Shown piece after piece: positions 27,175 to 36,380 of a stretch of DNA of 64,000 bases (position 1 is its first letter; the number at the start of each line of letters is the position of its first letter). The position numbers and the translations under genes are program-made. This stretch comes from Catenulispora acidiphila DSM 44928 (lineage in GTDB: Bacteria > Actinomycetota > Actinomycetes > Streptomycetales > Catenulisporaceae): positions 3,534,001 to 3,598,000 of the forward strand of contig NC_013131.1 of the NCBI RefSeq assembly GCF_000024025.1. Direction: 5' to 3'. A model generated the notes under the pieces. The model was not told where the DNA came from, ran no database searches, and saw nothing but the letters and a program-made list of their open reading frames with translations.

Positions 27175-27643
27175 TCTGGTGCTGCGCGTCGTCCTGGTAG
27201 TAGAAGTACGGCGTGCTGACCACCTGGTGGTCGACCAGCCAGTCCGCGGCGACGGTCTGCAGGTTGTTGTCCAGCTGGACGATCTGGACCTGGGCGCCGG
27301 GGCGCACCGGGACCGTGGCGCTGCTGGTCGGCGTGTAGTCGACGTCCTTGTCGTTGGCCGGGTCGACCGTGCAGTCCACGAACGAGATGCTCAGGCTGGT
27401 GGTCCCGTCCTGGCTCGTCGTGGCCGAGTTCAGCTTCAGGAACCCGTTCATCGCGGTGGGGTGGGAGCACGGCTTGCGGTCGCTGATGTCGGTCGAAGGC
27501 GTCGAGGACGATGGGGACGGCGCGGGCACGGAAAGGGAGGGTGCTGAGGAAGCCGAAGAAGCAGCCGTACTCGATCCGCACGCCGCAGCCAGCACGAGCA
27601 CACCGGAACCGAGCAGCGAAACGGCACAACGACGGCGGTTCAT
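27143..27643 (-). CDS. Small secreted lipoprotein of unknown function
   Basis: A 166-residue predicted lipoprotein: Arg-rich start (MNRRR), hydrophobic core, lipobox LAAA-C22, then a Ser/Pro/Thr spacer to ~60. The folded part has two cysteines (KPCSH and VDCTV) and the end strand QITALQEIYHP; its pattern resembles DUF4352-type immunoglobulin-like modules of actinobacterial lipoproteins. The start at 27643 has GGGAG six bases ahead and is better than the ATG at 27661. It is convergent with and overlaps the LysR gene. No function is assigned. Confidence 0.65.
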   Translation of the reverse strand: MNRRRCAVSLLGSGVLVLAAACGSSTAASSASSAPSLSVPAPSPSSSTPSTDISDRKPCSHPTAMNGFLKLNSATTSQDGTTSLSISFVDCTVDPANDKDVDYTPTSSATVPVRPGAQVQIVQLDNNLQTVAADWLVDHQVVSTPYFYYQDDAQHQITALQEIYHP

Positions 27644-27838
27644 GACAGACTCCCGTGTCAAGGCTTTCAGCGGTACCAGGGACGTCAGAGCCGCGCCGAA
27701 TGTTCGTGTGCCCCCGAGGCGCCGATGCTACCAACCGCCGCGTGGCGCCCCGGATCGTCGTTGAGGTTGCCGCCGTCCTCTCCTTAGACGCCGAAAGCGG
27801 CTCCTCGGTTACACCGGCCGCCGACCGGAGTCCGCCGT

Positions 27839-30514
27839 CTACTCCGCCCGCGCCGGCGGCCCGCTCACCGCCGGATCCATCTCCGCGGTCCGATGCGGCC
27901 GGCTCTTGCGCAGCAGCAGATTGATCGTCAGCGCCGTCCATCCCGTCTGGTGCGAAGCCCCGATCCCGGCGCCGGTGTCGCCGTGGAAGTACTCGTGGAA
28001 CGGGATCTGGTCGTGCCAGGCGGCGTCCTCCTGGAACAGCTTCTCGTCGCCGAACACCGGACGGTGCCCCGCCTCGTCGTTCAGGAAGACGCCGACCAGC
28101 CGGTGGGCCAGGTCGTCGGCGATCGTGCCGTACGTGGCCTGATTTTCCGAGCCGGTCGGGTACTGGAAGGTGATGTGGTCACCGAAGAAGTCCTGGTGCC
28201 GGTCCAGGGCGTCGATGAGCAGGTAGTTCATCGGGAACCAGACCGGTCCGCGCCAGTTGCTGTTGCCGCCGAACATCGTGGTGTGCGACTCGCCGGGCTC
28301 GTAGCTGACGCTGTAGTCGGTGCCGTTGACGTTCAGCCGGAACGGCTGGTCCTTGTGGATCCGGGACAGCGCGCGCAGCCCGTGCTCGGAGAGGAACTCG
28401 CCCTCGTCGAGCATCCGCGCCAGAACCCGAGGGCGCTGCTCGAACGTCATCATCGTCAGCAGCCGGTGCGACTTGTTCATGTCGACGCAGCCCATCAGCA
28501 GATCGGCCTTGTCCGTCTGGTTCTCGAAGAACCACTTCACCCGCTTGCGCAGCTCCGGGACGGCGTCCATCGCCTCGGCGCTCACCGAGGTGGTGGCCAC
28601 CAGCGGCAGCAGACCGACGACCGAGCGGACCTTCATCGGGATGTTGATGCCGTCGCGGGTGCGCAGCACGTCGTAGAAGAAGCCGTCCTCCTCGTTCCAC
28701 AGCCCGATCTTGTTCGCCGCGGCGGCGATCAGGCCGAAGTGCTCGAAGAACTTCATCACCAGCTCGCGGTAGACCGGGTCGTGCTCGGCCAGGACCAGCG
28801 CGATCTCCATGAGGTTCAGCGAGTACATCGCCATCCACGCGGTGCCGTCGCTCTGCTCCAGCAGGTCCCCGGCCGGCACGCCGGCGCCCCGGTCGAACGG
28901 TCCGACGTTGTCCAGGCCCAGGAATCCGCCCTCGAAGACGTTGTTGCCGTCGGCGTCGGCGCGGTTCACCCACCAGGTGAAGTTCATCAGCAGCTTGTGG
29001 AACACCCGCTTGAGGAAGACGTGGTCGCGGCAGCCGTCGGCGCGGTAGATCTGCAGCGCCGCCCACGCCTGCACCGGCGGGTTGTCGTCGCTGAACGCCC
29101 ACTCGTACGCCGCGACCTGCCCGCTGGGGTGCAGGTACCACTCCTGGAGCAGCAACAGCAGCTGCTCCTTGGCCATCTTCGGGTCGACCTCGGCCAGCGC
29201 GACGCAGTGGAACGCCAGGTCCCACGCCGCGAACCACGGATACTCCCACGGGTCCGGCATCACGATGACGTCGCGCGCCGACAGCGTCCACCAGTGCTCG
29301 TTGCGGCCGTGGCGGCGGCCCTCCGGCGGGTCCGGCTGCGAGGGGTCGCCCTCCAGCCACCGCGAGACGTTGTAGTGGTAGTACTGCTTGGACCACATGA
29401 GTCCGGCGACCGCCTGGCGCAGCACGTTCGCCTCGTCGGCGGTGCAGCTGTCCGGGGTCAGCTCCTCGAAGTACTCGTCGGCCTCGGCCTGCCGGCGCGT
29501 CATCAGCTCCTCGAAGCCGGTGTCCAGATCCGCCGGGCCCACCGCCTCGCTGTCCGGTCCCTCCGAGCGCAGCCGCAGCCGGATCTCCGCGGTGCCGCCC
29601 GCCGGGACGGTCAGGACGTAGTGCAGCGCGCCCTTGGTCCCGCGCCGCTCCGGATTGACCGTGTCCGCGCCGGAAACCACGTGGTCGTTGATCCCGTCCT
29701 TGGGATAGCTCGGACCGTCGACGCCCCACAGCCGCTGCGCGTTCGACACGTTGTCGCAGACCAACGCCTCGGGCTCCCCGGAGCCGGTCAGCGCGATCCG
29801 CCCGAGCACGCGGTGCTCGCCGACCAGCGTGCCGCCGTCGCCGCTGAGCACCGGCACCGCCTCGCGCCCGGCCAGTCCCCAGGACCAGGTGTTCCGGAAC
29901 CACAGGTGCGGCAGGACGTGCAGTGTCTCCTCATCCGGGCCCTTGTTCTCCACGTGCACCCGAATGCACATGTCCTCCGGACCGGACTTCGCGTACTCGG
30001 CGGTGATCCGCCAGTAGCGGTCGTCCTGGAAGATGCCGGTGTCGACGAGCTCGTACTCCGTGTCCTCGACGCCGCGCGCGCGGTTGGTGTGCACCAGGTC
30101 CGTGTAGGGGAACTCGTTCTGCGGGTAGTGATAGCGCCAGCGCATCCACGAATGCGTCGGCGTGGAGTCCAGGTACCACCAGTACTCCTTCGCGTCCTCG
30201 CCGTGGTTCCCCTCGTTGCCGGTCAGGCCGAAGGCGCGCTCCTTCAGGATCGGATCGCGGCCGTTCCAGAACGCCAGCGAGAAGCAGAAGTACTGGTTGC
30301 TGTCGCTGATACCGGCCAGACCGTCCTCGTTCCAGCGGTACGCACGCGAGCGGGCGTGGTCGTGCGGGAAGGAGTCCCAAGCGGTGCCACCGGGGGAGTA
30401 GTCCTCACGGACGGTGCCCCAGGCCCGCTCCGACAGATACGGACCCCACGCACGCCACGGCTCGTTCTCCTCGCCGTCGTACTGGTCCAAACGAGCCTGC
30501 TCTGCTGTGGTCAC
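27839..30514 (-). CDS. MGH1/GH63-like glucosidase family protein
   Basis: An 891-residue cytoplasmic glycoside hydrolase of the GH63-like (alpha/alpha)6 barrel group often called 'glucosidase' or MGH1-like. The N-terminal beta-rich domain contains PWRAWGPYLSERAWGTVREDYS and SNQYFCFSLAFWNG. The catalytic barrel includes ARDVIVMPDPWEYPWFAAWDLAFHCVALA, then LLWEYPW-type and GGFLGLDNVGPFDRG motifs, with RGPVWFPMNYLLI near the end. Its acid residues match GH63/GH37-type inverting enzymes. It probably acts on an alpha-gluco-oligosaccharide or glucosylglycerate. It is divergent from the debranching enzyme gene with a 59-bp shared promoter, linking it to alpha-glucan turnover. Confidence 0.8.
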   Translation of the reverse strand: MTTAEQARLDQYDGEENEPWRAWGPYLSERAWGTVREDYSPGGTAWDSFPHDHARSRAYRWNEDGLAGISDSNQYFCFSLAFWNGRDPILKERAFGLTGNEGNHGEDAKEYWWYLDSTPTHSWMRWRYHYPQNEFPYTDLVHTNRARGVEDTEYELVDTGIFQDDRYWRITAEYAKSGPEDMCIRVHVENKGPDEETLHVLPHLWFRNTWSWGLAGREAVPVLSGDGGTLVGEHRVLGRIALTGSGEPEALVCDNVSNAQRLWGVDGPSYPKDGINDHVVSGADTVNPERRGTKGALHYVLTVPAGGTAEIRLRLRSEGPDSEAVGPADLDTGFEELMTRRQAEADEYFEELTPDSCTADEANVLRQAVAGLMWSKQYYHYNVSRWLEGDPSQPDPPEGRRHGRNEHWWTLSARDVIVMPDPWEYPWFAAWDLAFHCVALAEVDPKMAKEQLLLLLQEWYLHPSGQVAAYEWAFSDDNPPVQAWAALQIYRADGCRDHVFLKRVFHKLLMNFTWWVNRADADGNNVFEGGFLGLDNVGPFDRGAGVPAGDLLEQSDGTAWMAMYSLNLMEIALVLAEHDPVYRELVMKFFEHFGLIAAAANKIGLWNEEDGFFYDVLRTRDGINIPMKVRSVVGLLPLVATTSVSAEAMDAVPELRKRVKWFFENQTDKADLLMGCVDMNKSHRLLTMMTFEQRPRVLARMLDEGEFLSEHGLRALSRIHKDQPFRLNVNGTDYSVSYEPGESHTTMFGGNSNWRGPVWFPMNYLLIDALDRHQDFFGDHITFQYPTGSENQATYGTIADDLAHRLVGVFLNDEAGHRPVFGDEKLFQEDAAWHDQIPFHEYFHGDTGAGIGASHQTGWTALTINLLLRKSRPHRTAEMDPAVSGPPARAE

Positions 30515-30573
30515 CGCGTGCCCTCGCGTTCCTTGGGTACCGTTGCGGTTCGACCCTACGCAGGGCTTACGAA

Positions 30574-32553
30574 ATGCGCTCGATAACGACGACTGCGAAT
30601 ATGGCGGTCGTGGCGATCTCCAACCCGTACGTTCTAGGCACCCATGTGTGCGGCGACCTCACCGAGGGCGCGGCTCGGGAATGGCTTGTACCCGATGGGG
30701 TCGGCGGTTATGCCACGGGTACGGCAAGCGGGCTGCGGACCCGCAGGTATCACGCTCTGTTAGTGGCGGCCGAGAACGGCGGCAGCGCCCGCCGCGTCGC
30801 CCTGGCCAGCCTGGACCCGGTGCTGGTCACGCCCTCGGGAACCGAGGTGCGGCTCGCGGTGCACGAATGGGCCTCCGGCGCGGTCTCCCCGGAGGGCCAC
30901 ACCCTGCTGGAGAGCTTCACGCTGGAGCACGGCCTGCCGCGCTGGCGCTGGCGGGTCGGCGACATCGTGCTCGAAGCCGAGCTGGCTCCGGTGCGCGGCC
31001 GTCCCGCCTACGGGTACGTCTACCGCCTGCTCGCCGGCGGCCCGGTCACGCTCCGCGTCGAAGCCCTCTGCACCTGGCGCGACCAGCACGGCGACCGCTT
31101 CGCAGGCGGCGGCGATCTGCGCATGCGCCCGACCGCCGACGGCGTCGTGATCGAGGACGCATACCGGCTCGCCGGACCCGGTTGGACTAGTGGCGGCCAG
31201 TGGTATCGCGACGTGTACCTGCGCGAGGAAGCAGCACGCGGACTCGGCGCGCGCGAGGACCTGTGGTTCGCAGGATCGTTCTCCGCACCGCTGACCGGGC
31301 CCGGCGAGAAGATGCAGCTCACCGCCTGGGCCGGCGACCTCGACGCCACTGCCCCGCCGCCGCCCGCCGCCCGGATCGTCGAAGCAGCTCGCGACCGTGC
31401 CGCGGCGATCGCGGCCAAGGGCTCTGACCCGGTCGCCTCGCAGCTGCTGTTGGCCGCCGACGCCTTCGTCATCGACCGAACGGCTGCCGACGGCACGCCG
31501 GCTCCGGACGTGGTCGCCGGATACCCGTGGTTCGGGACGTGGTCGCGGGACACGATGGTCTCCTACGACGGGCTGTTCCTCAGTGCCCAGCGTGCCGACG
31601 AGGGACGCAGCCTGCTGCGGGCCTACGCCGCGACGCTGTCCGAGGGCATGCTCGCCAACACCGCGGACACCGGCTCGGTCGAGTACAACACCGCCGACGG
31701 CACGCTGTGGTTCGTGCACGCGATCGGCCGGCACGTCGCCGCCACCGGCGACGCGGACCTCGCCGCCGAGCTCGCCCCGGCGCTCGAGGGGATCGTTCAG
31801 GCGCACCTGGACGGCACCCGTTACGGCATCCGGGTGGACCCCGCGGACTCCCTGCTGACACAAGGCGCCGAGGGTTACGCGCTGACCTGGATGGACGCCC
31901 GGGTGAACGGCCGTCCGATCACCCAGCGCGGCGGCAAGGCGGTCGAGATCAACGCGCTGTGGATCAACGCCCTGGGGACGGTCGCCGACCTGTGGAAGGC
32001 CGTCGGCCGCGACGCCACCGGCGTCCTGCAGCGGCGCGAGGCGGCGGCCACCTCCTTCCACCGCCGGTTCCCGAACCCCGTGTGCGGGCTCTACGACGTC
32101 GTGGACGGCCCGCTCGGCGACGACGCCGCACTGCGTCCGAACCAGCTGCTCGCCTACAGCCTCCCGTACGCGCCGCTGCGCGGACAGGCTCCGGCGCCGA
32201 TCGTCGGCGAGCAGCTGATGACGCCGCTGGGCCCGCGCACCCTGGCGCCCGGCGACGCGGCGTACCAGCCGCACCACCGCGGCTCCTCCGAGCAGCGCGA
32301 CGCCGCCTACCACCAGGGCACCGCGTGGCCCTGGCTGCTCGGGCCCTACCACGACGCCGTCGCCGGGGCCGGCGGCCCGGCCGCCGCCGTGTTCGGCGGA
32401 CTGCCCGGCCATCTCGGGGAGGCCGGGCTCGGCTCGGTCTCCGAGACCGCGGACGGCGCCGCGCCGCACGCCACCACCGGCTGTCCGTTCCAAGCCTGGT
32501 CGGTGGCCGAGGCGCTGCGCGGCTGGACCCTGAAGAACGCAGACTGCAGATGA
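30574..32553 (+). CDS. Amylo-alpha-1,6-glucosidase (glycogen debranching enzyme type)
   Basis: A 659-residue enzyme with an N-terminal GDE_N domain (CGDLTEGAAREWLVPDGVGGYATGTASGLRTRRYHALL, residues ~25-65) and a C-terminal (alpha/alpha)6 GDE_C domain. The latter includes VVAGYPWFGTWSRDTMVSYDGLF (acid region), EGYALTWMDARVNGRPITQRGGKAVEINALW, and YHQGTAWPWLLGPY. It hydrolyses alpha-1,6 branch points of glycogen or limit dextrins. The 3' end overlaps an upstream ATG of the GT4 gene by four bases, so the downstream genes are co-transcribed. Ribosome-binding purines before 30574 are weak. An internal ATG at 30601 is a possible alternative start. Confidence 0.85.
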   Translation: MRSITTTANMAVVAISNPYVLGTHVCGDLTEGAAREWLVPDGVGGYATGTASGLRTRRYHALLVAAENGGSARRVALASLDPVLVTPSGTEVRLAVHEWASGAVSPEGHTLLESFTLEHGLPRWRWRVGDIVLEAELAPVRGRPAYGYVYRLLAGGPVTLRVEALCTWRDQHGDRFAGGGDLRMRPTADGVVIEDAYRLAGPGWTSGGQWYRDVYLREEAARGLGAREDLWFAGSFSAPLTGPGEKMQLTAWAGDLDATAPPPPAARIVEAARDRAAAIAAKGSDPVASQLLLAADAFVIDRTAADGTPAPDVVAGYPWFGTWSRDTMVSYDGLFLSAQRADEGRSLLRAYAATLSEGMLANTADTGSVEYNTADGTLWFVHAIGRHVAATGDADLAAELAPALEGIVQAHLDGTRYGIRVDPADSLLTQGAEGYALTWMDARVNGRPITQRGGKAVEINALWINALGTVADLWKAVGRDATGVLQRREAAATSFHRRFPNPVCGLYDVVDGPLGDDAALRPNQLLAYSLPYAPLRGQAPAPIVGEQLMTPLGPRTLAPGDAAYQPHHRGSSEQRDAAYHQGTAWPWLLGPYHDAVAGAGGPAAAVFGGLPGHLGEAGLGSVSETADGAAPHATTGCPFQAWSVAEALRGWTLKNADCR

Positions 32554-32585
32554 ACCGCCAAGCACAACCAAGGGGAGCAACGCCC

Positions 32586-33980
32586 ATGTCCGGACCGCTG
32601 CGCGAGCTGACGATGACCAAAGAGGAGAACGACGCGATGGCGCTGGTCCGTGCGACGGTCCCGGCTCCGCCGCGGCCCGCCTCCCGGAGCCTGCGGATCC
32701 TGATGCTCTCCTGGGAGTACCCGCCGGTCGTGGTCGGCGGTCTGGGCCGGCACGTCCACGCCCTGGCCCGGAACCTGGTGCGCGCCGGCCACCAAGTCAC
32801 GGTGGCCACCCGGCACGCGCCCGGGGCGCCGCTGGACGAGATCGTCGAGGGCGTGCGGGTCGTGCGCGCCCCCGACGACCCGCCGGCCATCCCCCTGGAC
32901 ACCCCGCACCTGCTGGCCTGGACCATGGCGTTCAACCACACCCTGACCCGCGCCGCCCTGCACGCCGCCGACACCGGCGAGTACGACCTGGTCCACGCGC
33001 ACGACTGGCTGGTCACGCACGCCGCGATCACCATGCGCGACCACCTGCGCGTCCCGCTGGTGGCGACCGTGCACGCCACCGAGGCCGGCCGCCACCAGGG
33101 CTGGCTGCCCGGCGACCTGAACCGGGCGATCCATTCGGTCGAGTGCTGGCTCGGGGCGGAGGCCGAGCGGGTGCTGGTGTGCTCCAAGTACATGGGACGC
33201 GAGGTCGGCGCCCTGCTCGGGGTCCCGGCGGCCAAGACCGAGGTCATCCCCAACGGGGTCGACATCCCGCGCTGGTCGCCGAACCCGGCCGAGGTCGCTG
33301 CGGCGCGCTCGCGCTACGCCGGGAACGGACCGCTGATCGGCTTCGCCGGACGGCTGGTCTATGAAAAGGGTGTGCAACACCTTCTGCACGCCGTCCCCGA
33401 ACTGCGCCGCCGCCACCCCGGACTGCGCGTGGTGATAGCCGGCGACGGACCGCAGCGCGGCGAGCTGGAAGCCACCGCCGGACGCCTGGACCTGCACCAT
33501 GAGGTCAGCTTCACCGGCTTCGTCCCGGCGCGCGGGCTGTCCTCGACCATGGCCTCCACCGACGCGATGGTCGTGCCGAGCATCTACGAGCCCTTCGGCC
33601 TGGTCGCCCTGGAGGCGGCGGCGGCCGGGGCGCCGCTGGCGGTGTCCGAGACCGGCGGGCTGGCCGAGATCGTCGAACCCGGCGTCACCGGCCTGCGGTT
33701 CGCCGTCCGGGACGCCGGCGCGCTGACCGAGTCCGTCAGCTCCCTGATCAGCGACCGCGAGGCGGCGCGCACCATGGCCGACGCGGCGCGCACGATGGTC
33801 CGCGAGCGATACGGCTGGGACGACGTCGCCGTGGCCACCGCCGAGGTGTACGCGGGCGTGGTCGGCGGAGCCCGGATCAAGCGGCCCGCGAACCTGTGGC
33901 GCAGCCCGGTCGTCGTCGAGCGCGAACCGCTGCGCATCCCGGAGGGGAACCTGCTGGAGTCGGCGGGGTTGCTGCCGTGA
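32586..33980 (+). CDS. Glycosyltransferase family 4 (glycogen synthase-like)
   Basis: A 464-residue GT-B glycosyltransferase. The N-terminal donor loop region LMLSWEYPPVVVGGLGRHVHALARNLV is typical of bacterial ADP/UDP-glucose-type GT4 enzymes. The C-terminal half has GFAGRLVYEKGVQHLL (acceptor/donor Lys) and the E-x7-E motif PSIYEPFGLVALEAAAAG. Located between debranching and branching enzymes, it likely elongates alpha-glucan or makes maltosyl-type primers. The precise donor cannot be told. I start it at 32586, where AAGGGGAG lies nine bases ahead; an ATG at 32550 overlaps the preceding stop and would add 12 residues. The stop overlaps the GlgB GTG start. Confidence 0.85.
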   Translation: MSGPLRELTMTKEENDAMALVRATVPAPPRPASRSLRILMLSWEYPPVVVGGLGRHVHALARNLVRAGHQVTVATRHAPGAPLDEIVEGVRVVRAPDDPPAIPLDTPHLLAWTMAFNHTLTRAALHAADTGEYDLVHAHDWLVTHAAITMRDHLRVPLVATVHATEAGRHQGWLPGDLNRAIHSVECWLGAEAERVLVCSKYMGREVGALLGVPAAKTEVIPNGVDIPRWSPNPAEVAAARSRYAGNGPLIGFAGRLVYEKGVQHLLHAVPELRRRHPGLRVVIAGDGPQRGELEATAGRLDLHHEVSFTGFVPARGLSSTMASTDAMVVPSIYEPFGLVALEAAAAGAPLAVSETGGLAEIVEPGVTGLRFAVRDAGALTESVSSLISDREAARTMADAARTMVRERYGWDDVAVATAEVYAGVVGGARIKRPANLWRSPVVVEREPLRIPEGNLLESAGLLP

Positions 33981-35893
33981 CGTGGAATCGGGGCACGCTG
34001 GAGGCCGTCGGCGGCGGGACGCGGGTGGGGGAAGCCGACTGGGCGGCGCAGGCCGCGCCGGCCGCACCGGACGCGCCGGACGAGTCGAGCTACTGGCGGC
34101 GCTACGGCGCGCACGTGCAAGCCGACGGCGTCCAGTTCGCGGTGTGGGCGCCGAACGCTCAGCAGGTGAACGTCGAGGGCGACTTCAACGACTGGAATCC
34201 GCACCGCGGCGTGGAGCTGCGGCGCGACGACTTCGGGCGCTGGACGGGCTTCGCCCCCGACGCCCGAGCCGGCCACCGCTACAAGTACAAGATCCTCGGC
34301 CGCGACGGGGTGTGGCGGCTGAAGGCTGATCCGGTGGCGTTCGCCGCCGAGACTCCGCCCGCCTCGGCGTCGGTCGTGTTCCAGTCGCGGCATCAGTGGG
34401 CTGACGAGGCCTGGATGGCGCGCCACCGCGGCGGCGAGCGCTACTCGTTCAACCAGCCGATGTCGGTGTACGAGGTGCACCTGGCATCGTGGCGGCCCGG
34501 GCTGTCCTACGACCAGCTCGCCGAACAGCTGGTCGGACACGTCGCCGGGCTCGGCTTCACGCACGTGGAGTTCCTGCCGGTGATGGAGCACCCCTTCGGG
34601 GGATCGTGGGGATATCAGACCACTGGCTTCTACGCGCCGACCGCACGCCTCGGCGACCCCGACGGACTGCGGCGGCTCATCGACGCCTTCCACCGCGCCG
34701 GAATCGCGGTCATCCTGGACTGGGTCCCGGCGCACTTCCCGCGCGACGACTGGGCTCTGGCGTGGTTCGACGGCGCGCCGCTGTATGAGCACCCTGACCC
34801 GCGCCGCGGCGAGCATCCGGACTGGGGCAGCCTGATCTTCGACTTCGGGCATCCGGAGGTACGCGACTTCCTGATCGGCAGCGCGATGTACTGGATCGAG
34901 GAGTTCCACGCCGACGGACTCCGGGTCGACGCCGTGTCCTCGATGCTGTTCCTGGACTACTCGCGCGCGCCCGGAACCTGGGAGCCGAACTGCTTCGGCG
35001 GCAACGCGAACCTGCAAGCGCTCGACTTCATCAAGATGCTGACGAACGAGATGCACGCACGGCACCCCTCGGTGGTCATGGTCGCCGAGGAGTCGGCGGC
35101 CTGGCCGGGAGTCACGCACCCGGTCGCCGACAACGGGCTCGGCTTCGACGTGAAGTGGAGCCTGGGCTGGATGAACGACACACTCGAGGCCCTGACCATC
35201 GACCCCCTCTTCCGCCGCTACCACTGGGACGACCTACGGCGCCCCTCCGCCTACGCCTTCATGGAACGCGACCTGCTCCCCCTCTCGCACGACGAGGTGG
35301 TGCACGGCAAGGGCTCACTGGCCGCCAAACTCCCCGGCTGGCGCGGGCAACAGAAGGACGGACTGCGCGGACTGCTGGCGTACCAATGGGCCTTCCCCGG
35401 CAAGCACCTGCTGTTCATGGGCGCGGAGTTCGCCCAGCGCGGCGAATGGAGCGAGCAGTGGGGACTGGACTGGGCCGACGCCGCCGACGGCGACGGCGTC
35501 ACCCGCCTGGTCGCCGAGATGAACCGCCTCTACCAGGCCCACCCCGCCCTCTGGTCCCGCGACGACGACCCCGGCGCGACGCACTGGGGCGTCGGCGACG
35601 CCGACGGCAACCTGATCTCCTTCGTCCGCTACGGCCGCGCCGAAGACGCCCTGGTCTGCATCACGAACTTCTCCGGCCACCAGATCCGCGACCGCCGCAT
35701 CGGCCTCCCCTGGGGCGGCACCTGGCACGAAGTCCTGAACACCGACGCACACGACTACGACGGCGCCGGCGTGGGCAACCTCGGCGCAGTCACGGCCGAC
35801 CCGACGCACGGCCAGGACTGGCTACCGGCTTCAGGAGCGGTGACGATCGGACCGTACGCGACGGTCTGGCTCGCCGGGCGGTACGAGGACTGA
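33977..35893 (+). CDS. glgB: 1,4-alpha-glucan branching enzyme
   Basis: A 638-residue GH13 enzyme that transfers alpha-glucan chains to 6-OH positions. One N-terminal CBM48 is visible (VQFAVWAPNAQQVNVEGDFNDW). The barrel motifs follow: VEFLPVMEHPFGGSWGYQTTGFYAPT, the nucleophile Asp318 in GLRVDAVSSML, the acid/base Glu371 in VAEES, and the stabiliser Asp439 in LSHDEVVHGK. The start is GTG at 33977 in a GTGA overlap with the GT4 stop, so translation is coupled. It is shorter than two-CBM enzymes because the extra N1 module is absent. With the debranching enzyme and GT4 it makes a compact alpha-glucan remodelling operon. Confidence 0.93.
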   Translation: MTWNRGTLEAVGGGTRVGEADWAAQAAPAAPDAPDESSYWRRYGAHVQADGVQFAVWAPNAQQVNVEGDFNDWNPHRGVELRRDDFGRWTGFAPDARAGHRYKYKILGRDGVWRLKADPVAFAAETPPASASVVFQSRHQWADEAWMARHRGGERYSFNQPMSVYEVHLASWRPGLSYDQLAEQLVGHVAGLGFTHVEFLPVMEHPFGGSWGYQTTGFYAPTARLGDPDGLRRLIDAFHRAGIAVILDWVPAHFPRDDWALAWFDGAPLYEHPDPRRGEHPDWGSLIFDFGHPEVRDFLIGSAMYWIEEFHADGLRVDAVSSMLFLDYSRAPGTWEPNCFGGNANLQALDFIKMLTNEMHARHPSVVMVAEESAAWPGVTHPVADNGLGFDVKWSLGWMNDTLEALTIDPLFRRYHWDDLRRPSAYAFMERDLLPLSHDEVVHGKGSLAAKLPGWRGQQKDGLRGLLAYQWAFPGKHLLFMGAEFAQRGEWSEQWGLDWADAADGDGVTRLVAEMNRLYQAHPALWSRDDDPGATHWGVGDADGNLISFVRYGRAEDALVCITNFSGHQIRDRRIGLPWGGTWHEVLNTDAHDYDGAGVGNLGAVTADPTHGQDWLPASGAVTIGPYATVWLAGRYED

Positions 35894-35915
35894 TACGGCT
35901 TCGCGGGTTTTGATA

Positions 35916-35969
35916 CCGGCGCGCGCTGTCTCGTCTTGAGCTTCGAGTCTCAAGCACGGCGCGCGCCGG
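35916..35969 (+). terminator. Terminator hairpin after glgB
   Basis: An 11-bp GC-rich outer stem (35916-35926 with 35959-35969) encloses an inner CTTGAG/CTCAAG stem, 23 bp after the glgB stop. There is no T-run. It is compact and clearly separate from the much longer palindrome that follows. Confidence 0.7.
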
Positions 35970-35980
35970 AACTACGCCTA

Positions 35981-36297
35981 TGCGGTTAAGTCGGTGGGTT
36001 TTCAGAAGCTTTTTACGGCTTCGCGCGGGTGTTGATGGCCTCGCAGGGGGCGCAGTTCGGTGGTGCGTGTCTGGGTGGCGTCGGCGGCCGGCGGCATTTC
36101 GTGTCCACGACCGCGCACCAGCCAGACCCCTCGCATGACGTGTGCGCAGTGACTCGCGCTGATGTGCGGTCGTGAACATCCACCACCGCCGACCGCCAGC
36201 GCTACCCAGCCGTGCTCCACCGAACTGCGCTCCCTGCGAGGCCATCAAACCGTGCGCGAAGCCGTATAAAGCTTCTGAAAACCACTAACCAACCGCA
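35981..36297. repeat. ~317-bp imperfect palindrome (MITE-like or long hairpin)
   Basis: The left half reads as a near copy of the right half on the other strand. The block 35994-36064 (ggttttcagaagctttttac onward to gcgcagttcggtgg) matches the reverse complement of 36215-36288, with a few substitutions and indels. Pairing continues inward (36103-36119 region with 36160-36175) almost to a centre near 36139. Matching words at the tips are tgcggtt (35981) and aaccgca (36291). No transposase frame or target duplication is seen. Short open frames here encode nothing recognisable. Together with the terminator this fills the 487-bp gap after glgB. Confidence 0.8.
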
Positions 36298-36380
36298 CCG
36301 CCCCAAGCGGCGCCATCCAATACACAAGCCACGAGCGACCTTCTTCGCGCCCTACTTCACCTCCGTCCGCCGCACCCGCA

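Noticed and set aside
27893-30586. 897-codon plus-strand frame opposite the GH63-like gene
   Set aside because: It is the same kind of antisense artefact, with no domain or ribosome site.
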